Positions 34,832 to 47,169 of a DNA stretch of 64,000 nt are shown piece by piece. Numbering within the stretch: position 1 is the stretch's first letter; each line of letters begins with the position of its first letter. Both the position numbers and the translations under genes were made by a program. The notes below the pieces were generated by a model. The model did not search any database and was not told where the DNA came from. It worked only from the letters and a program-made list of their open reading frames with translations. The DNA is from Amphiura filiformis (taxonomy: Eukaryota > Echinodermata > Ophiuroidea > Amphilepidida > Amphiuridae), in NCBI RefSeq assembly GCF_039555335.1, contig NW_027305496.1:1151001-1215000 (forward strand), given 5' to 3'.

Positions 34832-35776
34832 GTAAAAAAATACCACTCAAAAAATTATCACAAAAATTCATAATTATGTACAAATATGTGAAAAATTGAA
34901 CAGGCAATCTTTGAATACACACCTTTCAGGAAATCAATTTAGATTCAATCCAATGACTTCTTTTCATAACTGATTTATATGTTTTTAAAATACTTTAAGA
35001 AATATTTTGAAAAAATGGGTAAAAATAGCATGTTTTGGGGGTCTCTGTGTCTAAGTTTTTCACAGAAGGGGTCTTATTATATATGGCGCGAAGCGTATGA
35101 TCAAGGCGAATAAACACAATACAAAAACGAATGCCAATTGATTAATACTTTTAAGTTATGGCCCTGAACATGCCGTGTACACTTTTCGTTGGATTCGACC
35201 ATATACGTCGCAGTACTCTTTTTTTTGTAGCGGATAAATTTTGCCCAGCTTGCAAATTTTGACTACTGATTACTAGACGCTATAAAGGCCTGATTTCTCG
35301 AAGCTTGACTATAAATGGTCAAGCTTCCTAAGCCAGCAGACTGGCTGATTTATCTCTAGGTATACATGATATATATTTTATGATAACACTGTACGTTCAT
35401 TCTGGACAAAATTAAGTTTAACTTCAAAGAAAATTGACATTGTGTGGCAGATATGATTTTGAATTTCTAAATCATTATCCATTCAAAATTACCCGTTGGG
35501 TTGGGCTGTATGATTAGGGTTATGACTAAGGGTAGGGTAGGATAGGAGTTTACATGTTAAGGGTATGTTAGGGTTGGGGTTAGTGTGGGAGGACTGGAGG
35601 CTGCAATTACCTCGGACAAAAGATTTTTTAAATGTTTGTCATTGGTGTGGGGGTGGGGGTGTGTGCGTGTACATGTTAATATGGCTATTGGGGTTATAAA
35701 CCTGAAGAATGTCGTTTCTTTATAGTACAAGGACAAATTAGTTCACACCCCCAGACGTATGCATACCAATGTATTA

Positions 35777-36482
35777 TATCGTCAGCCTGCTGCGCTAAAT
35801 GCCTAAGTCATTTTTACAGGTTTCTCATTTGCAATTTCGATTTTCTGAGTAATTAAAGCCATATTATAACATTTGCTGAGGAAGACGCCCTCACTGAATT
35901 TTTAAAATTCCTTTTTTTACACGATTAAATTGTACTTTATTAAACCAATATACCCTGCAAAAATCAAGTGCTATAGTTTTGTCAAAATCCGTGATTTTGA
36001 ATTAAAGGCTGATTCAGCGCTTTATTATTACGATGGAATTATTAGTCGAACGCATACACGATGTTCATAACACACAGTACGTCACGGCGTGCGGGACGGT
36101 GATATACACAACAAAGGGTCGTACCACAACATGACCGAAGGAGTGGTACGTATTGGCGACATGTACGCTGGTAGTAAATTCCAATTTTCTTTGCTTTGCC
36201 ATAGTTGTTCGGCTCAAAAATAAAAGGGGATATATCTGACAGTAAAAGCTAACATTTTATGGCAAAGGAATGCTAATCTATTTTGTTTGAAAATGTTATA
36301 ATATTGCGTTAACCCATAATTCATCAAATTTCCAGCTACAGTCTTTATTAACTTGTGGAATGTTAATGAAAAATGCGGCTGGAAATTTGATGAATTATGG
36401 CTTATTGCTCAGAAAATCAAAATTGCAAATGCGAAACATGTAAGAATGACTTGGGCATTTAGCGTAGCAGGCTGACGATATA
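35777..36482. mobile_element. Complete terminal-inverted-repeat element, about 706 bp
   Basis: The ends are TATCGTCAGCCTGCTGCGCT on the left and the matching inverted sequence (GTAGCAGGCTGACGATA) on the right, with pairing over about 100 bases (AAATGCCTAAGTCATTTTTACA region). The interior has an AATTCATCAAATTTCCAGC inverted pair. Non-coding. A half copy is at 19,512. Confidence 0.8.
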
Positions 36483-36484
36483 TG

Positions 36485-36937
36485 ATCCACAACTTATAAG
36501 TTCCCCTAATACTTTTTAGAATAAGTCAAAAAATATTTTACGAAATTAAAAAATGTAAAAAGATTTGTATAGCTCTCTATTTTTTGTTACACATATGGAC
36601 GAATTTAGCGTCACATGTCATTGCGTGCAGTCACAATGGTTCATTGTGTAAGAAAAGAGGCAGTTTTAAAAGTTGCACCCGAGTCCATATAGCAGTCGGG
36701 TTTTCTTTAACAAACACATATGTATAGACCTGGCCTTCTGTATTGTTTGAGAGCTCACTGCTATGGACTCGGATGCAATTTTTAACACTGTCTCTTTTTT
36801 TACATAATGAACCATTGACGTGGCCCATGTGTAAAAGAGATTATGCTACCCATACCTTTTTACACCTTTGCATTTTGTCAAATATTTTTTCGATTTGTTT
36901 TTAAAAGTATTTAGGGGGAACTTATAAGTTGTGAACC
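36485..36937. mobile_element. Fold-back element of about 450 bp
   Basis: The two halves pair around a centre near 36,715. Blocks include CACAACTTATAAGTTCCCC with its complement at 36,914-36,933, TTTTTACACA.. and ACAATGGTTCATTGTGTAA / TTACATAATGAACCATTG. It immediately adjoins the element ending at 36,482. Confidence 0.8.
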
Positions 36938-36944
36938 ACATAAA

Positions 36945-38205
36945 TCTACATACGTGATGCAACCTTTAATGGGATGGTATCGTTTCTTTGTTTTACAGGC
37001 TATTATCTCATTTCATCATGTTCACTGGCCCATTAAGGCATCTTCTCTTTTCTTTGTCTTCTACGGGCACATATGGTCTTGATTATTTGCCCCCCCAACA
37101 GACCGCCGTGTTTTGGCCAAAATGGTGTAAAATTGACCATTTTTACCCGCTTCGTGCGTACTGGTCATCAAAATTCAAAATTCGAATTCATGGGTTAAAA
37201 TCGTCTGAAATCGAAATCGCGGGCAAATGTCCCAGTAAAACCAGAACAAAATATGTTTGTCCCTCTTGAATTTTAATGCTTTCGCTCACCCTACAGTATA
37301 ATGCATAATTCACTAAAAATTACGTTATTTGTCTAATACACTGGTTCTCTATTTTGGAAATATTATGTGCTCATTTAAGCAGCAAGTTCTCGTCGAAGTT
37401 GCCAAATTATTTTGCCTAAAAAAGACCCCCAACCCCCTGCATGATCATACAGGGGGAAAAATTGCTCCTAATTCACTCAAAACATGTCAATTTTTCGTCT
37501 AGGTCAAAGGATTTGCGTATTTGCGCGCAGGGCATATAGTTGCCCGAGGCTCAACTGGCCCAAGGTTTTGTAAAAATGGATGCAAACTGTTCCACAAGTA
37601 CAAGGGATTCAGGATAAGAATTTAAAACTATCTGCGATGGCAAGTTCAGAAGATAGATGATAAATAAATATAAATTCTATGGAATCCTACATATCTTTTG
37701 ACTCCTTGCTGTGTAACATGCTAACTAGACATCGCAGATAGTGCAAACTATTCTTTTTTGAAACCTCTAAGATAGGCTGACAATTTGCCTCAACTTTGAC
37801 GAAAATTGGAGCAATTTTGACTTTTGACCCATACACAACAAGCAAATCTACTCATGACGTTTTGTGCACCATAACTTAGGTCTGGGTGCTCAATCTCGCC
37901 GATCAACTCTTCGGCATGCCCGGAACCTAAGCCGCAGACCCACGCCGACACATATGCTGAGAAATAAAATACTGTTGCGATATGCACTAACAAAATGTGT
38001 CTGCTCGATGAAAAGCCATGTTCAGTCACCCGTTCATCGGCTTGATCGGCCCAACTCCTGCATTTGATTCTTTGCCGGATTATATTGACTGATCCGCAAA
38101 TTGCCCACGGTGAGTAAACTCAAGTAGGTACTACCAGAGGGGTGACACTTCTCCTGAATCATGGCAGAATGATCCCTCTATTGTGTTTGTTCATTTGTGT
38201 ATGGA
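36945..38205. other. Intergenic sequence, no gene recognised
   Basis: A repeat-like GC-richer patch at 37,040-37,270 (TTTTGGCCAAAATGGTGTAA) and otherwise ordinary sequence. Short inverted similarity CTATCTGCGATG / CATCGCAGATAG at 37,629 and 37,730. Confidence 0.5.
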
Positions 38206-38211
38206 TAGCCA

Positions 38212-38470
38212 TCCCAGTGGGCACAGGTTAGGATTTCGACGTTGTATCAACGTTGATACAACGTCGAAATCTAACCTAACCAGATTTCAACCTGATTTCA
38301 ACCTAGAGATTGGTTGAAATCGGGTTGAAATTTCAACGTCGATACAACGTTGAAATTTCAACCTGATTTCAACCAACTTTCAATGCAAAAAATTAAGAAG
38401 GTTGAAATCAGGTTGAACTTCAACGTTGATACAACGTTGAAATTTCAACCTGATTTCAACCAATGTTTCA
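38212..38470. repeat. CCCAGTGGGCACA-ended unit with ACGTTGAAA minisatellite
   Basis: Starts CCCAGTGGGCACAGG and continues with many alternating direct and inverted copies of GGTTGAAATCAGGTTGAAAT and TCAACGTTGATACAACG. An inverted, highly similar copy lies at 51,490-51,758 and a related block at 40,430-40,660. Probably the subterminal repeats of a DNA transposon family. Confidence 0.85.
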
Positions 38471-38559
38471 ACGCACATTTTAATAGGCTACATAAAATAT
38501 TATTAGGACGAAATAGGCCTATGCTTAGTATATAAAACATGATTAAAGTAAATTATATC

Positions 38560-39115
38560 CATGCCGCATGATCTCCCGATTTATACCGTACTTCCGTTTC
38601 TCTTTTTCAAAAGTGGCCCGCCGCGGCGTTCACTACCTCCAACAAGCATGTAATGACTTACGCGAAAACACCGGGTGGTACGGGGTATGCTATACGGCCC
38701 GTCGCCGCTCAATTGGCGGGCTGATGTTGATATGGGAATTCCTACAACTTGGTGGAAGCTGGTGCGACAAACACTTGTTGGGGATGCAAAAAAAAGGGGG
38801 GTGCTTAAAAGTTTTGACCCTTCTAGGAGGGAAAAAAAAAAAAAAATAAACTAAACATTTTCCTGTGAAAATTGAGTTTACATGATTTTCGATGGGATGG
38901 ACCCATAATTTTTATGTCAAAAAGGGGACCCTGAACTATTTCAGAACTGATAATTTTTTTTGCATCAGACCCCCTAACAAGTGTTTTTGAACGGTCCCTA
39001 ATAGGCCTATTGTTATTTCGCATATACTCTTTTAACCATTTTACTAACCCGTGATATCGCCCCGGGTAATGCCCCGGTATCGCCGCTCGGCGTCAGAGGT
39101 GCAGAGGTCGGCATC
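38560..39115. repeat. Segment with an inverted copy at 50,780-51,370
   Basis: Shared blocks include AACACCGGGTGGTACGGGGT, ATGCTATACGGCCCGTCGCC, CAATTGGCGGGCTGATGTTG and the GTGATATCGCCCCGGG region. Both copies lie next to the same CCCAGTGGGCACA repeat, so together they form one element copied to two places in opposite orientation. Confidence 0.85.
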
Positions 39116-39291
39116 CATACGCGGGAGGCAACCGGGCGTGGAGTGAGTGGGCCGTACGCAGCGGTCATGTAGTCGGGCCCCTAGCCCCTGGCTAGGCCTC
39201 TATGTTGTCGATCATAGTCGGCGAAAGCAGGGGAGGGGGAACGCACTCTCTCAATTTTTTTCATTGGACGGCAAGTGTTTAGCCTATAGGT

Positions 39292-39585
39292 ACCCTGATA
39301 ACACAATGCCGTCGGCCCGACGTTGGCGACTGGTCGGCGAAGTCGGCAAGGGGTCGGGGTCCTGCTGAAGTAGTCGGGCGGACATCGGCCATACGTCACT
39401 AAGTGAACGTCGGCCTGCTGACTTTGGGGCGACGTCGGGTTGAGGTCGACCCTACGTCACTAAGTGAATGTCGGCTCGCTGACTTTGGGGCGACGTCGGG
39501 TTGAGGTCGGTGAAATTCCGGTGAATGAGTGCCGACCTATAACGTTGTATGACGTCCATGACAGAAGCAAAGATGATAGGGCCTA

Positions 39586-39621
<36 letters not shown>

Positions 39622-40424
39622 GTTCTTTAATAATTAATGTTATTATTATATTAGTGTTAATTATTATTATTTTTAATTATTATCGTTGTTGTTTTTCTTG
39701 TGAATTGTGCTCTTATTTTTTTTATTGACCTTAAAATTGCGTGTGATATGGTTATACGTGTTGGGCCAATACGGTTATTAATCCATCCATTGACCAAATT
39801 TTTTATTTTTACATGTATATTACTTTTTAAAGAAAACAAATCAACAAATTTAGTAAATGTTATCAATATTTACAGTAAATTTGATCAAAATATTGCTTAT
39901 ATTAACTTAAAACACTTCATCAACATATAGAAACCTCGGTAGCTCAATCGGTAGAGCACCAGATTTATAAACCGAAGGTCCCTGGTTCGAATCCCGGTAG
40001 GTCCATTAAGGTAAGTGACTTGTGTAAATTAAGCTAGGAAATTTGTGTTCGTTGTCAAATAGAGAGTAGGTAAGGGTAAGACTCGGTGTAAGCAGAGTAT
40101 ACGCTACTAAATAATATTTTTGATTTTTTTTTTCTTGTTTTTTCGTCTCATTGGGCTAACTTGCCAATCGTTGGATCGACGTTGGATAATGGTTGGTCCA
40201 ACGTAGTTCCAAGGTCGGGCCGACGTTGTTGAAGTCGGGTTAGGGTCGGCACCGGCTTTTAAGCAGTCGGCATTACGTCGGCCGGTGGTCGAACCGAAGT
40301 CGGGCCGACCTCGTCGGCAGGACATATACCCAATGAGCAGCCGACATCTGAGCCGACGTTCAGCCACCGTCCATGGCGACCAATATCCGACGTCGGGCCA
40401 ACCTCTTTGTGTTATCAGGGTAGG
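39292..40424. mobile_element. Terminal-inverted-repeat element, TA flanked, rich in GTCGG repeats
   Basis: The ends read TA-CCCTGATAACACAA and TTGTGTTATCAGGG-TA. Inside both ends are many copies of GACGTCGGGTTGAGGTCGG-type sequence in inverted arrangement. The middle holds an ATT trinucleotide microsatellite (about 39,585-39,625) and a tRNA-like sequence (39,933). No transposase. Confidence 0.7.
39933..40006 (+). tRNA. tRNA-like sequence, degenerate; likely SINE head
   Basis: Good A-box (TAGCTCAATCGG) and B-box (GGTTCGAATCC), with the D stem GCTC/GAGC intact. The loop TTTATAA would give anticodon TAT, but the anticodon stem CCAGA/ACCGA does not pair and the acceptor stem pairs only partly. 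It lies inside a DNA element. Best read as a tRNA-derived SINE or pseudogene. Confidence 0.5.
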
Positions 40425-40429
40425 CCTAC

Positions 40430-40665
40430 CCAGTGGGCACACCCGACGTTGAAATCACGTTGAGATCACGTTGAAATTTCGACGTTGAAATCACGTTGTA
40501 TTTGCAAAAAGATTTCAACCCGATTTCAACCCGATTTCAACGTTGATTCAACGTCGAAATTTCAACCTAATTTCAACCTGAATCCCACGTTGTATTGACG
40601 TCGAAATTTCAACCTAATTTCAACCTGAATTCAATCCGATTTTAACCTGATATTTATTTAAATAA
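40430..40665. repeat. ACGTTGAAA-type minisatellite beside CCCAGTGGGCACA
   Basis: Starts CCCAGTGGGCACACCCGACG, then alternating TTGAAATCACG and TTTCAACCTGAT units in both orientations. Same family as 38,212 and 51,490. Confidence 0.8.
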
Positions 40666-40764
40666 TTATAATTATTATAGGCCTATAGTAATAAATTTAT
40701 ACGTACCCGTGTAGAACCTCGCCGCTGTGGTCCGTCTGGGAGAATATTATCATGAATTCATGAT

Positions 40765-41412
40765 TATAGGCTAGGCCGTCGTTGTCGGTGCAGAGGGCCG
40801 GTGCAGTCGGCACACACACGCGGGATGCAACCGGGTGTGGAGTCGTGGTGAGCCGCGCGCAGTGGTCACGCCGTCGTTGTCGGTGCAGAGGGACGGTACA
40901 GTCGGCATCCATACGCGGGATGCAACCGGGTGTGGAGTCGTGGTGAGCTGCGCAGTGGTCACGCCTCGTTGTCGGTGCAGAGGGCTGGTGCAGTCGGCAT
41001 CCATACGCGAGTCAACCGGGTATGGAGTCGGAGGGCCGTGAACGGCGGTCATGTTTTTGACCAAAAATCACATTTTTGACCAAAAATCACATTTTTGACC
41101 AAAAATCACGTTTTTGACCAAAAATCACGTTTTTGACCGAAAATCACATTTTGGACCAAAAATCATATTTTTGACCAAAAATAACATTTTTTACCAAAAA
41201 TCACTTTTGACCAAAAATTACATTTCACGCCGTCGTTGTCGGTGCAGAGGGACGGTACAGTCGGCATCCATACGCGGGATGCAACCGGGTGTGGAGTCGT
41301 GGTGAGCTGCGCAGTGGTCACGCCTCGTTGTCGGTGCAGAGGGCTGGTGCAGTCGGCATCCATACGCGGGAGGCAACCGGGTATGGAGTCGGAGGGCCGT
41401 GAACGGCGGTCA
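40765..41412. repeat. GC-rich tandem unit of about 96 bp
   Basis: GTCGTTGTCGGTGCAGAGGG through GCATCCATACGCGGGATGCA and CCGGGTGTGGAGTCGTGGTG recurs at about 40,775, 40,870, 40,965, 41,230 and 41,330. A diverged single copy is near 39,085. Frames of 60-140 codons here come from the repeat. Confidence 0.9.
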
Positions 41413-42060
41413 TGTTTTTGACCAAAATCACATTTTTGACCAAAAATCACATTTTGAACAAAAATCACATTTGTGAACAAAATCACATTTTGACCAAAAA
41501 TCACATTTTGACCAAAAATCACATTTTGACCAAAAATCACATTTTGACCAAAAATCACATTTTGACCAAAAATCACATTTTTGACCAAAAATCACATTTT
41601 TGACCAAAAATCACGTTTTTGACCAAAAATCACGTTTTTGACCAAAAATCACATTTTTGACCAAAAATCACATTTAAGACCAAAAATCACATTTTTGACC
41701 AAAAATCACATTTTTGACCAAAAATCACGTTTTTGACCAAAAATCACGTTTTTGACCAAAAATCACATTTTTGACCGAAAATCACATTTTGGACCAAAAT
41801 CATATTTTTGACTAAAAATAACATTTTGACCAAAAATCACTTTTTGACCAAAATTACATTTTTGACTAAAAATTACATTTTGACCAAGATTCAAATTTTT
41901 GACCATAAATCACATTTTTGACCCCTGACCAAAATAACATATTTTGAAATAAAAACACATTTTTGACCAAAAATCACATTTATGTCCAAAAATCACATTA
42001 TTACCTAAAACACATTTTGTCACAAATCTAATTTTTGACCAAAAATCACATTTTTGTTTC
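41050..42060. repeat. Minisatellite ATTTTTGACCAAAAATCAC, about 15-17-bp unit
   Basis: Two blocks (41,050-41,225 and 41,413-42,060) hold roughly 50 units, interrupted by one copy of the 96-bp GC-rich repeat. The unit is nearly palindromic (ATTTTTG-ACC-AAAAAT). Two isolated units occur at 47,302-47,337 within the left arm of the large palindrome but not at the corresponding right-arm site. Confidence 0.95.
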
Positions 42061-42326
42061 AAGACTGAGTAAACATGCAACTTTTTGGAATCTTCTTGGT
42101 ATCCGATTTTGCTAATTTCTCACCTTTTTATATCAGTTTATCGTAATAGCCTCAATTTGATGATTTGACCTATTTTTACCCTTCAAATCCTAAATAGCTT
42201 TCCACAGATTTTAGGTGCAAAAGCGTCGCGTTTTAGGCCATAAGTCGAGTTTCCTTGAACTTTGACATTTATATATCATCATATCAATTTTTCAACGTCG
42301 TCGTAGAGCCTTCAAGTTGAGTTGCC

Positions 42327-42480
42327 CAGCAAACACAAAACGTTTTACAGATAACGTGTTATTGTCGGTTTATATAAAGGTATAAAACGTTTTAATAACG
42401 TTCTAAAAACACTTTTGAAAAATAGATGCACGATTTTAACATAATGTTATTAAAGAGTTGACAAAGCATTTTGTTTACCT
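42327..42480. repeat. CCCAGCAAACAC-ended repeat fragment
   Basis: CCCAGCAAACACAAAACGTT followed by AACGTTTT-type repeats and TTATATAAAGG. Same family as the ends of the large palindrome at 43,689 and 57,359. Confidence 0.7.
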
Positions 42481-42499
42481 TTATAATGCGAGTAATACA

Positions 42500-43680
42500 G
42501 CAATAAATATTAAACAATTCTGGTTTATTTTTTCAAGATGTGCCGCCATTTTTAAAATGGCCGCTGCCTTAACAACTGCCTGAAAACAACAACAACAAAC
42601 ACATGTACATATACAGGACACCTCTTTCACCTATTATTGGTATAAAATCAACCAGAAATATTATAGTGCTCTAGCTGTAGAACAATTATTTTGGATATGA
42701 GGTAATCCATTATTTTTTTCAAGATGGTATAGCCAATTTCATAGTGGCTGCCGCCTTTATTTTTAGCTGGAAAACACACACACAAAAACTGCATATTTAT
42801 GTTCTAAAGATTCAAAAACTAGAAACGGTTCTCTCAACAATTTTTGAAAAGGGTATTTTGATCGAGCAGCCTACGCGTTTTTGCCAGAAAAGGGCATATT
42901 AGAAATATCGTTCGCGTTTTAGCGAAAATAGGGGTATTGTCGAAGGGCAAATAATTCGCGAAATCGCTAAAAAAAGGGTGTTTTTCCCCTAAAAACTTCG
43001 CGAAATGAGACGCAAAAGGGGGTGTTTTTAAAGTTCACCGACAAGCATGAATACCCGCGGATGCACGGAGTGCGGGGACCGGGGTTTTAGATAAAACCAC
43101 GTGATTCGTACTTGATAATTATTTTTCTTACATAGGGCATATTGTTGTGATAGGCGGAGCCTTCCTTTAAAAAGTGTGTATTTGTTGAAAAGTGTTACGA
43201 GCTGGACATTTAGAACTTAAACACATTAGATTTGTGATGGTTCTCAAAAGAACTCGTTAATTTTGAAGAAGTATTTTATGTTAAAGTGTGAGGGTTATCC
43301 ATAAGCCTATGTACTAGGAGGACGCTTTAGAACTTGACCCTTTTGGAACCTTTAAGAATGTACTGGATGCAACGTGCCCATTATACTTAACTAGATTTCG
43401 CGGTTCTCGGGTCGGGCGCTTCTCGTGATAGGCCTATTTCTAATTACCCAAACCCGTTACCCATATACCTGCCCTGACTTTTTAAACTACTATGAAATGC
43501 ATCTCTCAATGATCAAGACCCAACTTTACACAACTTAATCAACTCTTGTTTGTTTTTATAGGTGTGATGCTTACTTCGGTAGTTCGGTAGGCCTACCCAT
43601 AATCTGGAAACCCATCATTCTCCTCTTCCAAGCCCTGCCCTGTTACCACATTTAGAGAAACCGAAATTAGTATCTGGACG
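42500..43680. other. Intergenic sequence, no gene recognised
   Basis: AT-rich with CG-containing patches (AAATCGCTAAAAAAAGGG, 42,900-43,080). Nothing coding or structured was recognised. Confidence 0.5.
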
Positions 43681-43688
43681 TGGATATA

Positions 43689-44291
43689 CCCAGCAAACAC
43701 AAAAATGTTTTAAAATGTTTTAAATAAGTTATATTTTGGCTTTTGGTTTAAGTGAAAACGTTTTAATAACATTAAAATGTCGGGTTATATAAAGGTCATG
43801 ATAACGTTTAAAACGTTTTGTATGAAAACACACTACAACAATATTTTTGTCAATACTTAAATAACATTATGTTAAAATATTTGAACCCAGCAAAGACAGA
43901 AATGTTCTTGTTGAAAAAAACACATTTTAATAACATTTAAATGTCGGGTTACATGAAGGTCATAAAAACGTTTGAAAACGTTATTGCAAATATTTTGTGG
44001 AAAAATTTTTCCCAAAATAAGATTCTGTTTAGAATGTTTTGTATCAAGTTTTCAAGAATGTTTTTGGAATGTTATCAAAACGTTTTTATACCCTTTATAT
44101 AACCCGACATTTAGGCCCTACACGTTTTCTGTAAAACATTTTTGTTTGCTGAGCAGTAGATTATCAAAATTTTTTTTAAGGTTATGAAACCGTTTTATAC
44201 TCTTAATATTCCTTTTATATAACCCGACATTTAAACGTTTTCTGACAACCTTTTGCGAATGATGTCGAAAACGTTTTGTGTTTGCTGGGTA
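43689..44291. mobile_element. CCCAGCAAACAC fold-back element flanked by TA
   Basis: Begins TA-CCCAGCAAACACAAAAA and ends TTTTGTGTTTGCTGGG-TA. The interior is built of AACGTTTTAAAAACG-like repeats, TTATATAACCCGACATTT and inverted copies. A reverse-complement counterpart with extra internal tips occupies 56,670-57,359. TA flanks fit Tc1/mariner-type or related targets; the superfamily is uncertain. Confidence 0.7.
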
Positions 44292-45212
44292 GGCCGTTAC
44301 TAAAGTAATGAAATCAATCGCGAGAAACGTGAACGCAAAAACGGTTCATATGCCTTCCGGAAATAGTCATGTTCTGCTGAAATAGGCCTATAATTATTGG
44401 TCCGATGAGATGCACGTGTTTGGTGTGTGCACGTGTTCGGTATTGAGATATGTGTTGAAAATAAGGCCTATAATTATTGGTCCGATGAGATGCACCTGTT
44501 AGTCACACTGCTTTTCCGATGCGCGTACTGTACTCAGCGCACACTCCCGTTGATACTCCGCGATAGCGCACATAGACATGGGATAGCGCACCGCGAGCAC
44601 GCGATAGTGCATCGCGTGAACGCGAAAGCGAGCGGACAGAGGGACGGACGGACGGACGGACACGCCGTAATTAGTATTAAGATGTTAATATACTTAACGT
44701 AAAAATCCTGAGTAAAAATGTCAAGTTTTTCTTCTTTTCACGTTACAACTAACTTAAAACTTCTGATACCATATAAGGTATCTTTAACATAATTATGGTT
44801 TCTAATTCCTGACTTTTGATACACTAACATATAACTAAACTGGAAATTGTTGATAGATTATATAACTGAATACTTCTATTTTTCTCATGGAAGAACTTCA
44901 CAGAACTTTCTTAGACTGATATACAGATAGTGTGATCAATAGCTTTGGAATTGTTCTGCGTTTGCTTCTGCTTCTGCTTCTGCTTTGATACTCCTCAACG
45001 CTACATTTGTAACCAGACGAGGAGAACTCTGGAACCTAGAGTTAATGAGTGTATTTTTGAAGTACAGTCAACAGTACCGGGGTGATCCCCTACAATCCAC
45101 CCTTCAATGTATTTAAAGGATCCTTGTGCTCAGTTTTAGCTGAAGGAGATAAGCATCAAAAACGTCAACCCTACCAGTAGGCTTATATCGCATTGATGTC
45201 ATCAATACCAAT

Positions 45213-47169
45213 TAGGGTGCATCAAACGCCCCTCATGTCAACCAATTTTTTTGTACCTAGTCTCAAAATATGCCAATTGTCATAAAAATAACCTATACCA
45301 AATTTAAATTCATTCCGATGTCGTCTTCTGGGTCCACCGTGAGCCTGAACTTTGGGCGTGATATCCTGCACTATGCAGCACAACAGCCATAAGGCAGCTA
45401 TTCTAATACACAGATTTTCGGTACAAAATAATGGCTGCCATGATGTGCTTTACTTCTGGATTTTAGTATTTTGGGAAATGTTGGGTCCTTTTTCAGTCCC
45501 AAATCATATTATAAGGATGTGACACTTGTTTTGGACATGACAGTGTTACAAAAATTTAATAGCTGCTCTATGTATCACCATTTTAAATCAGACATTGCTG
45601 CCATTTAATATATATCTAGACTTAAAATTAGGTTACAGTACATAAGCCGGTGTGTGGGCAAAGTATTAGAATTTGCCAGTTCATATGCAAAGTTTCTGTT
45701 AGTTGTCATATAATTTATGCTTACGCAGCCAGGTTGGGCATGCATCTTTTACCTAAAGATTTTTAATATCGTCATTGAAGGTGGATCTCACAATAGATGA
45801 CAAGATCGTTGAACTGAGTGGTCAGAATTAGAAATCCATCAAACCCACCATCAAATTAACAGCAATCAGGAGCACTTCATAAGGCAAGATGGATGGCCAA
45901 ATTGTTGTACTCCATCAAGATCTCCACACAGGATCACATTCTGCAGCTTCCACAAGGCACAGGGACAACAAAACATGTACATCAGCTGCCCATTGCCCAA
46001 GCTAAGAGACTTTCTCATATAGCTCAAGGTGGATTGACTTGTAGTATTACTGACCACGGAATGACCTTACACTGCAGCATCAGAACTGGTTGCACCTATG
46101 GCATATGAACATGTAAATGCTGCCGTGTCTCAACACAGTCTGAAGCAATACATCTCTGGGACCTAACTGAAGAGATGGTCTCATTTACACTCTTCAGTAC
46201 TTAAAAGAGTGCCAACAGAAGATAATTAAGCAAGCACTGCCTAGTAAACCCCATGCAGTTAAACTTTGGGAAGAAATGGTTGCACCATGTAACATAATTA
46301 TTTTGGTACTGGCTTTGGAAACCAAAGTTCCCTGAACATATTGATCCATCAACAGTCCTGGCTGATTAGCAAAAAAGGACATTTTTCATTAAAATGCTAT
46401 GATAAGAGAATGTAGAAAACTGGCTACACTCTGCTGCTTCAGTCCTCATCCTCATTAGTCGATGTTGGACTGTTGGTTCTATCATTGTAATCAATGATCC
46501 TGTTGATCATGAGTAGGCTTAAGCTCAGAAACTGAGAGACATCAAAATGTTCCACAGGTTGTCAAGCATGACGGGAAAAAGATACCCAACCTGCGTAAGC
46601 GTAAATTATATGACAGCTAACAGAATTTTTGCACATAAACTGAGCTGGGTTACCTTATTTTCATCATTGTGGTAAGTTTTTCTAATAGTACCGGTATTAA
46701 CTTTGTTATCTAGGGAAATTGTATATAATAACACATGCCCTGTGTTTACTGGGTTTTTGTAACCTATTATATAAGTCTAGATAAGCAAATGGCAGCAATA
46801 TGTCTAATTTAACATATTGACACATAAGGCAGCTATTAAATTTTTGTAACATTACAGGTGTGACATCCTTATAATATATGATTTGGGACTGTAAAAGGGC
46901 CCAGCATTACCACAAGTACCCAAATCCAGAAGTAAATCACATGACAGCCATTATTATGTACCGAAAATCTGTTTATTATAATAGCTGCCTTATGGCCATT
47001 GTTCTGTATAGTGTAGGATATCACGCCCAAAGTTTAGGCCCACGGTGGACCCAGAAGACGACTTCCGATTGAATTTAAATTTTGTGTAGGTTATTATTTT
47101 GACTAATGGCATATTTTAAGACTAGGTACAAAAAATTTGGTTGACATGAGGGGCGTTTGATGCACCCTA
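45213..47169. mobile_element. hAT-like element, 1,957 bp, inserted in the left arm only
   Basis: Inverted ends start TAGGGTGCATCAAACGCCCC and pair over more than 400 bases, including CCCAAATCATATTATAAGGA and AAGGCAGCTATT. A perfect 8-bp target duplication ATACCAAT lies at 45,205-45,212 and 47,170-47,177. The matching place in the right arm, near 56,150, has a single TACCAATA and no element. Eight-base duplication and TAGGG tips indicate hAT. The central 700 bases are unique, with no transposase frame recognised. Confidence 0.9.

Noticed and set aside
39292..40424. Tandem CRISPR-like array because of repeated GTCGG units
   Set aside because: Units are irregular with no uniform spacers, and the DNA is clearly eukaryotic.
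41163..41603. Frames with repeated NVIFGQ or KNHILT
   Set aside because: Translation of the ATTTTTGACCAAAAAT minisatellite.
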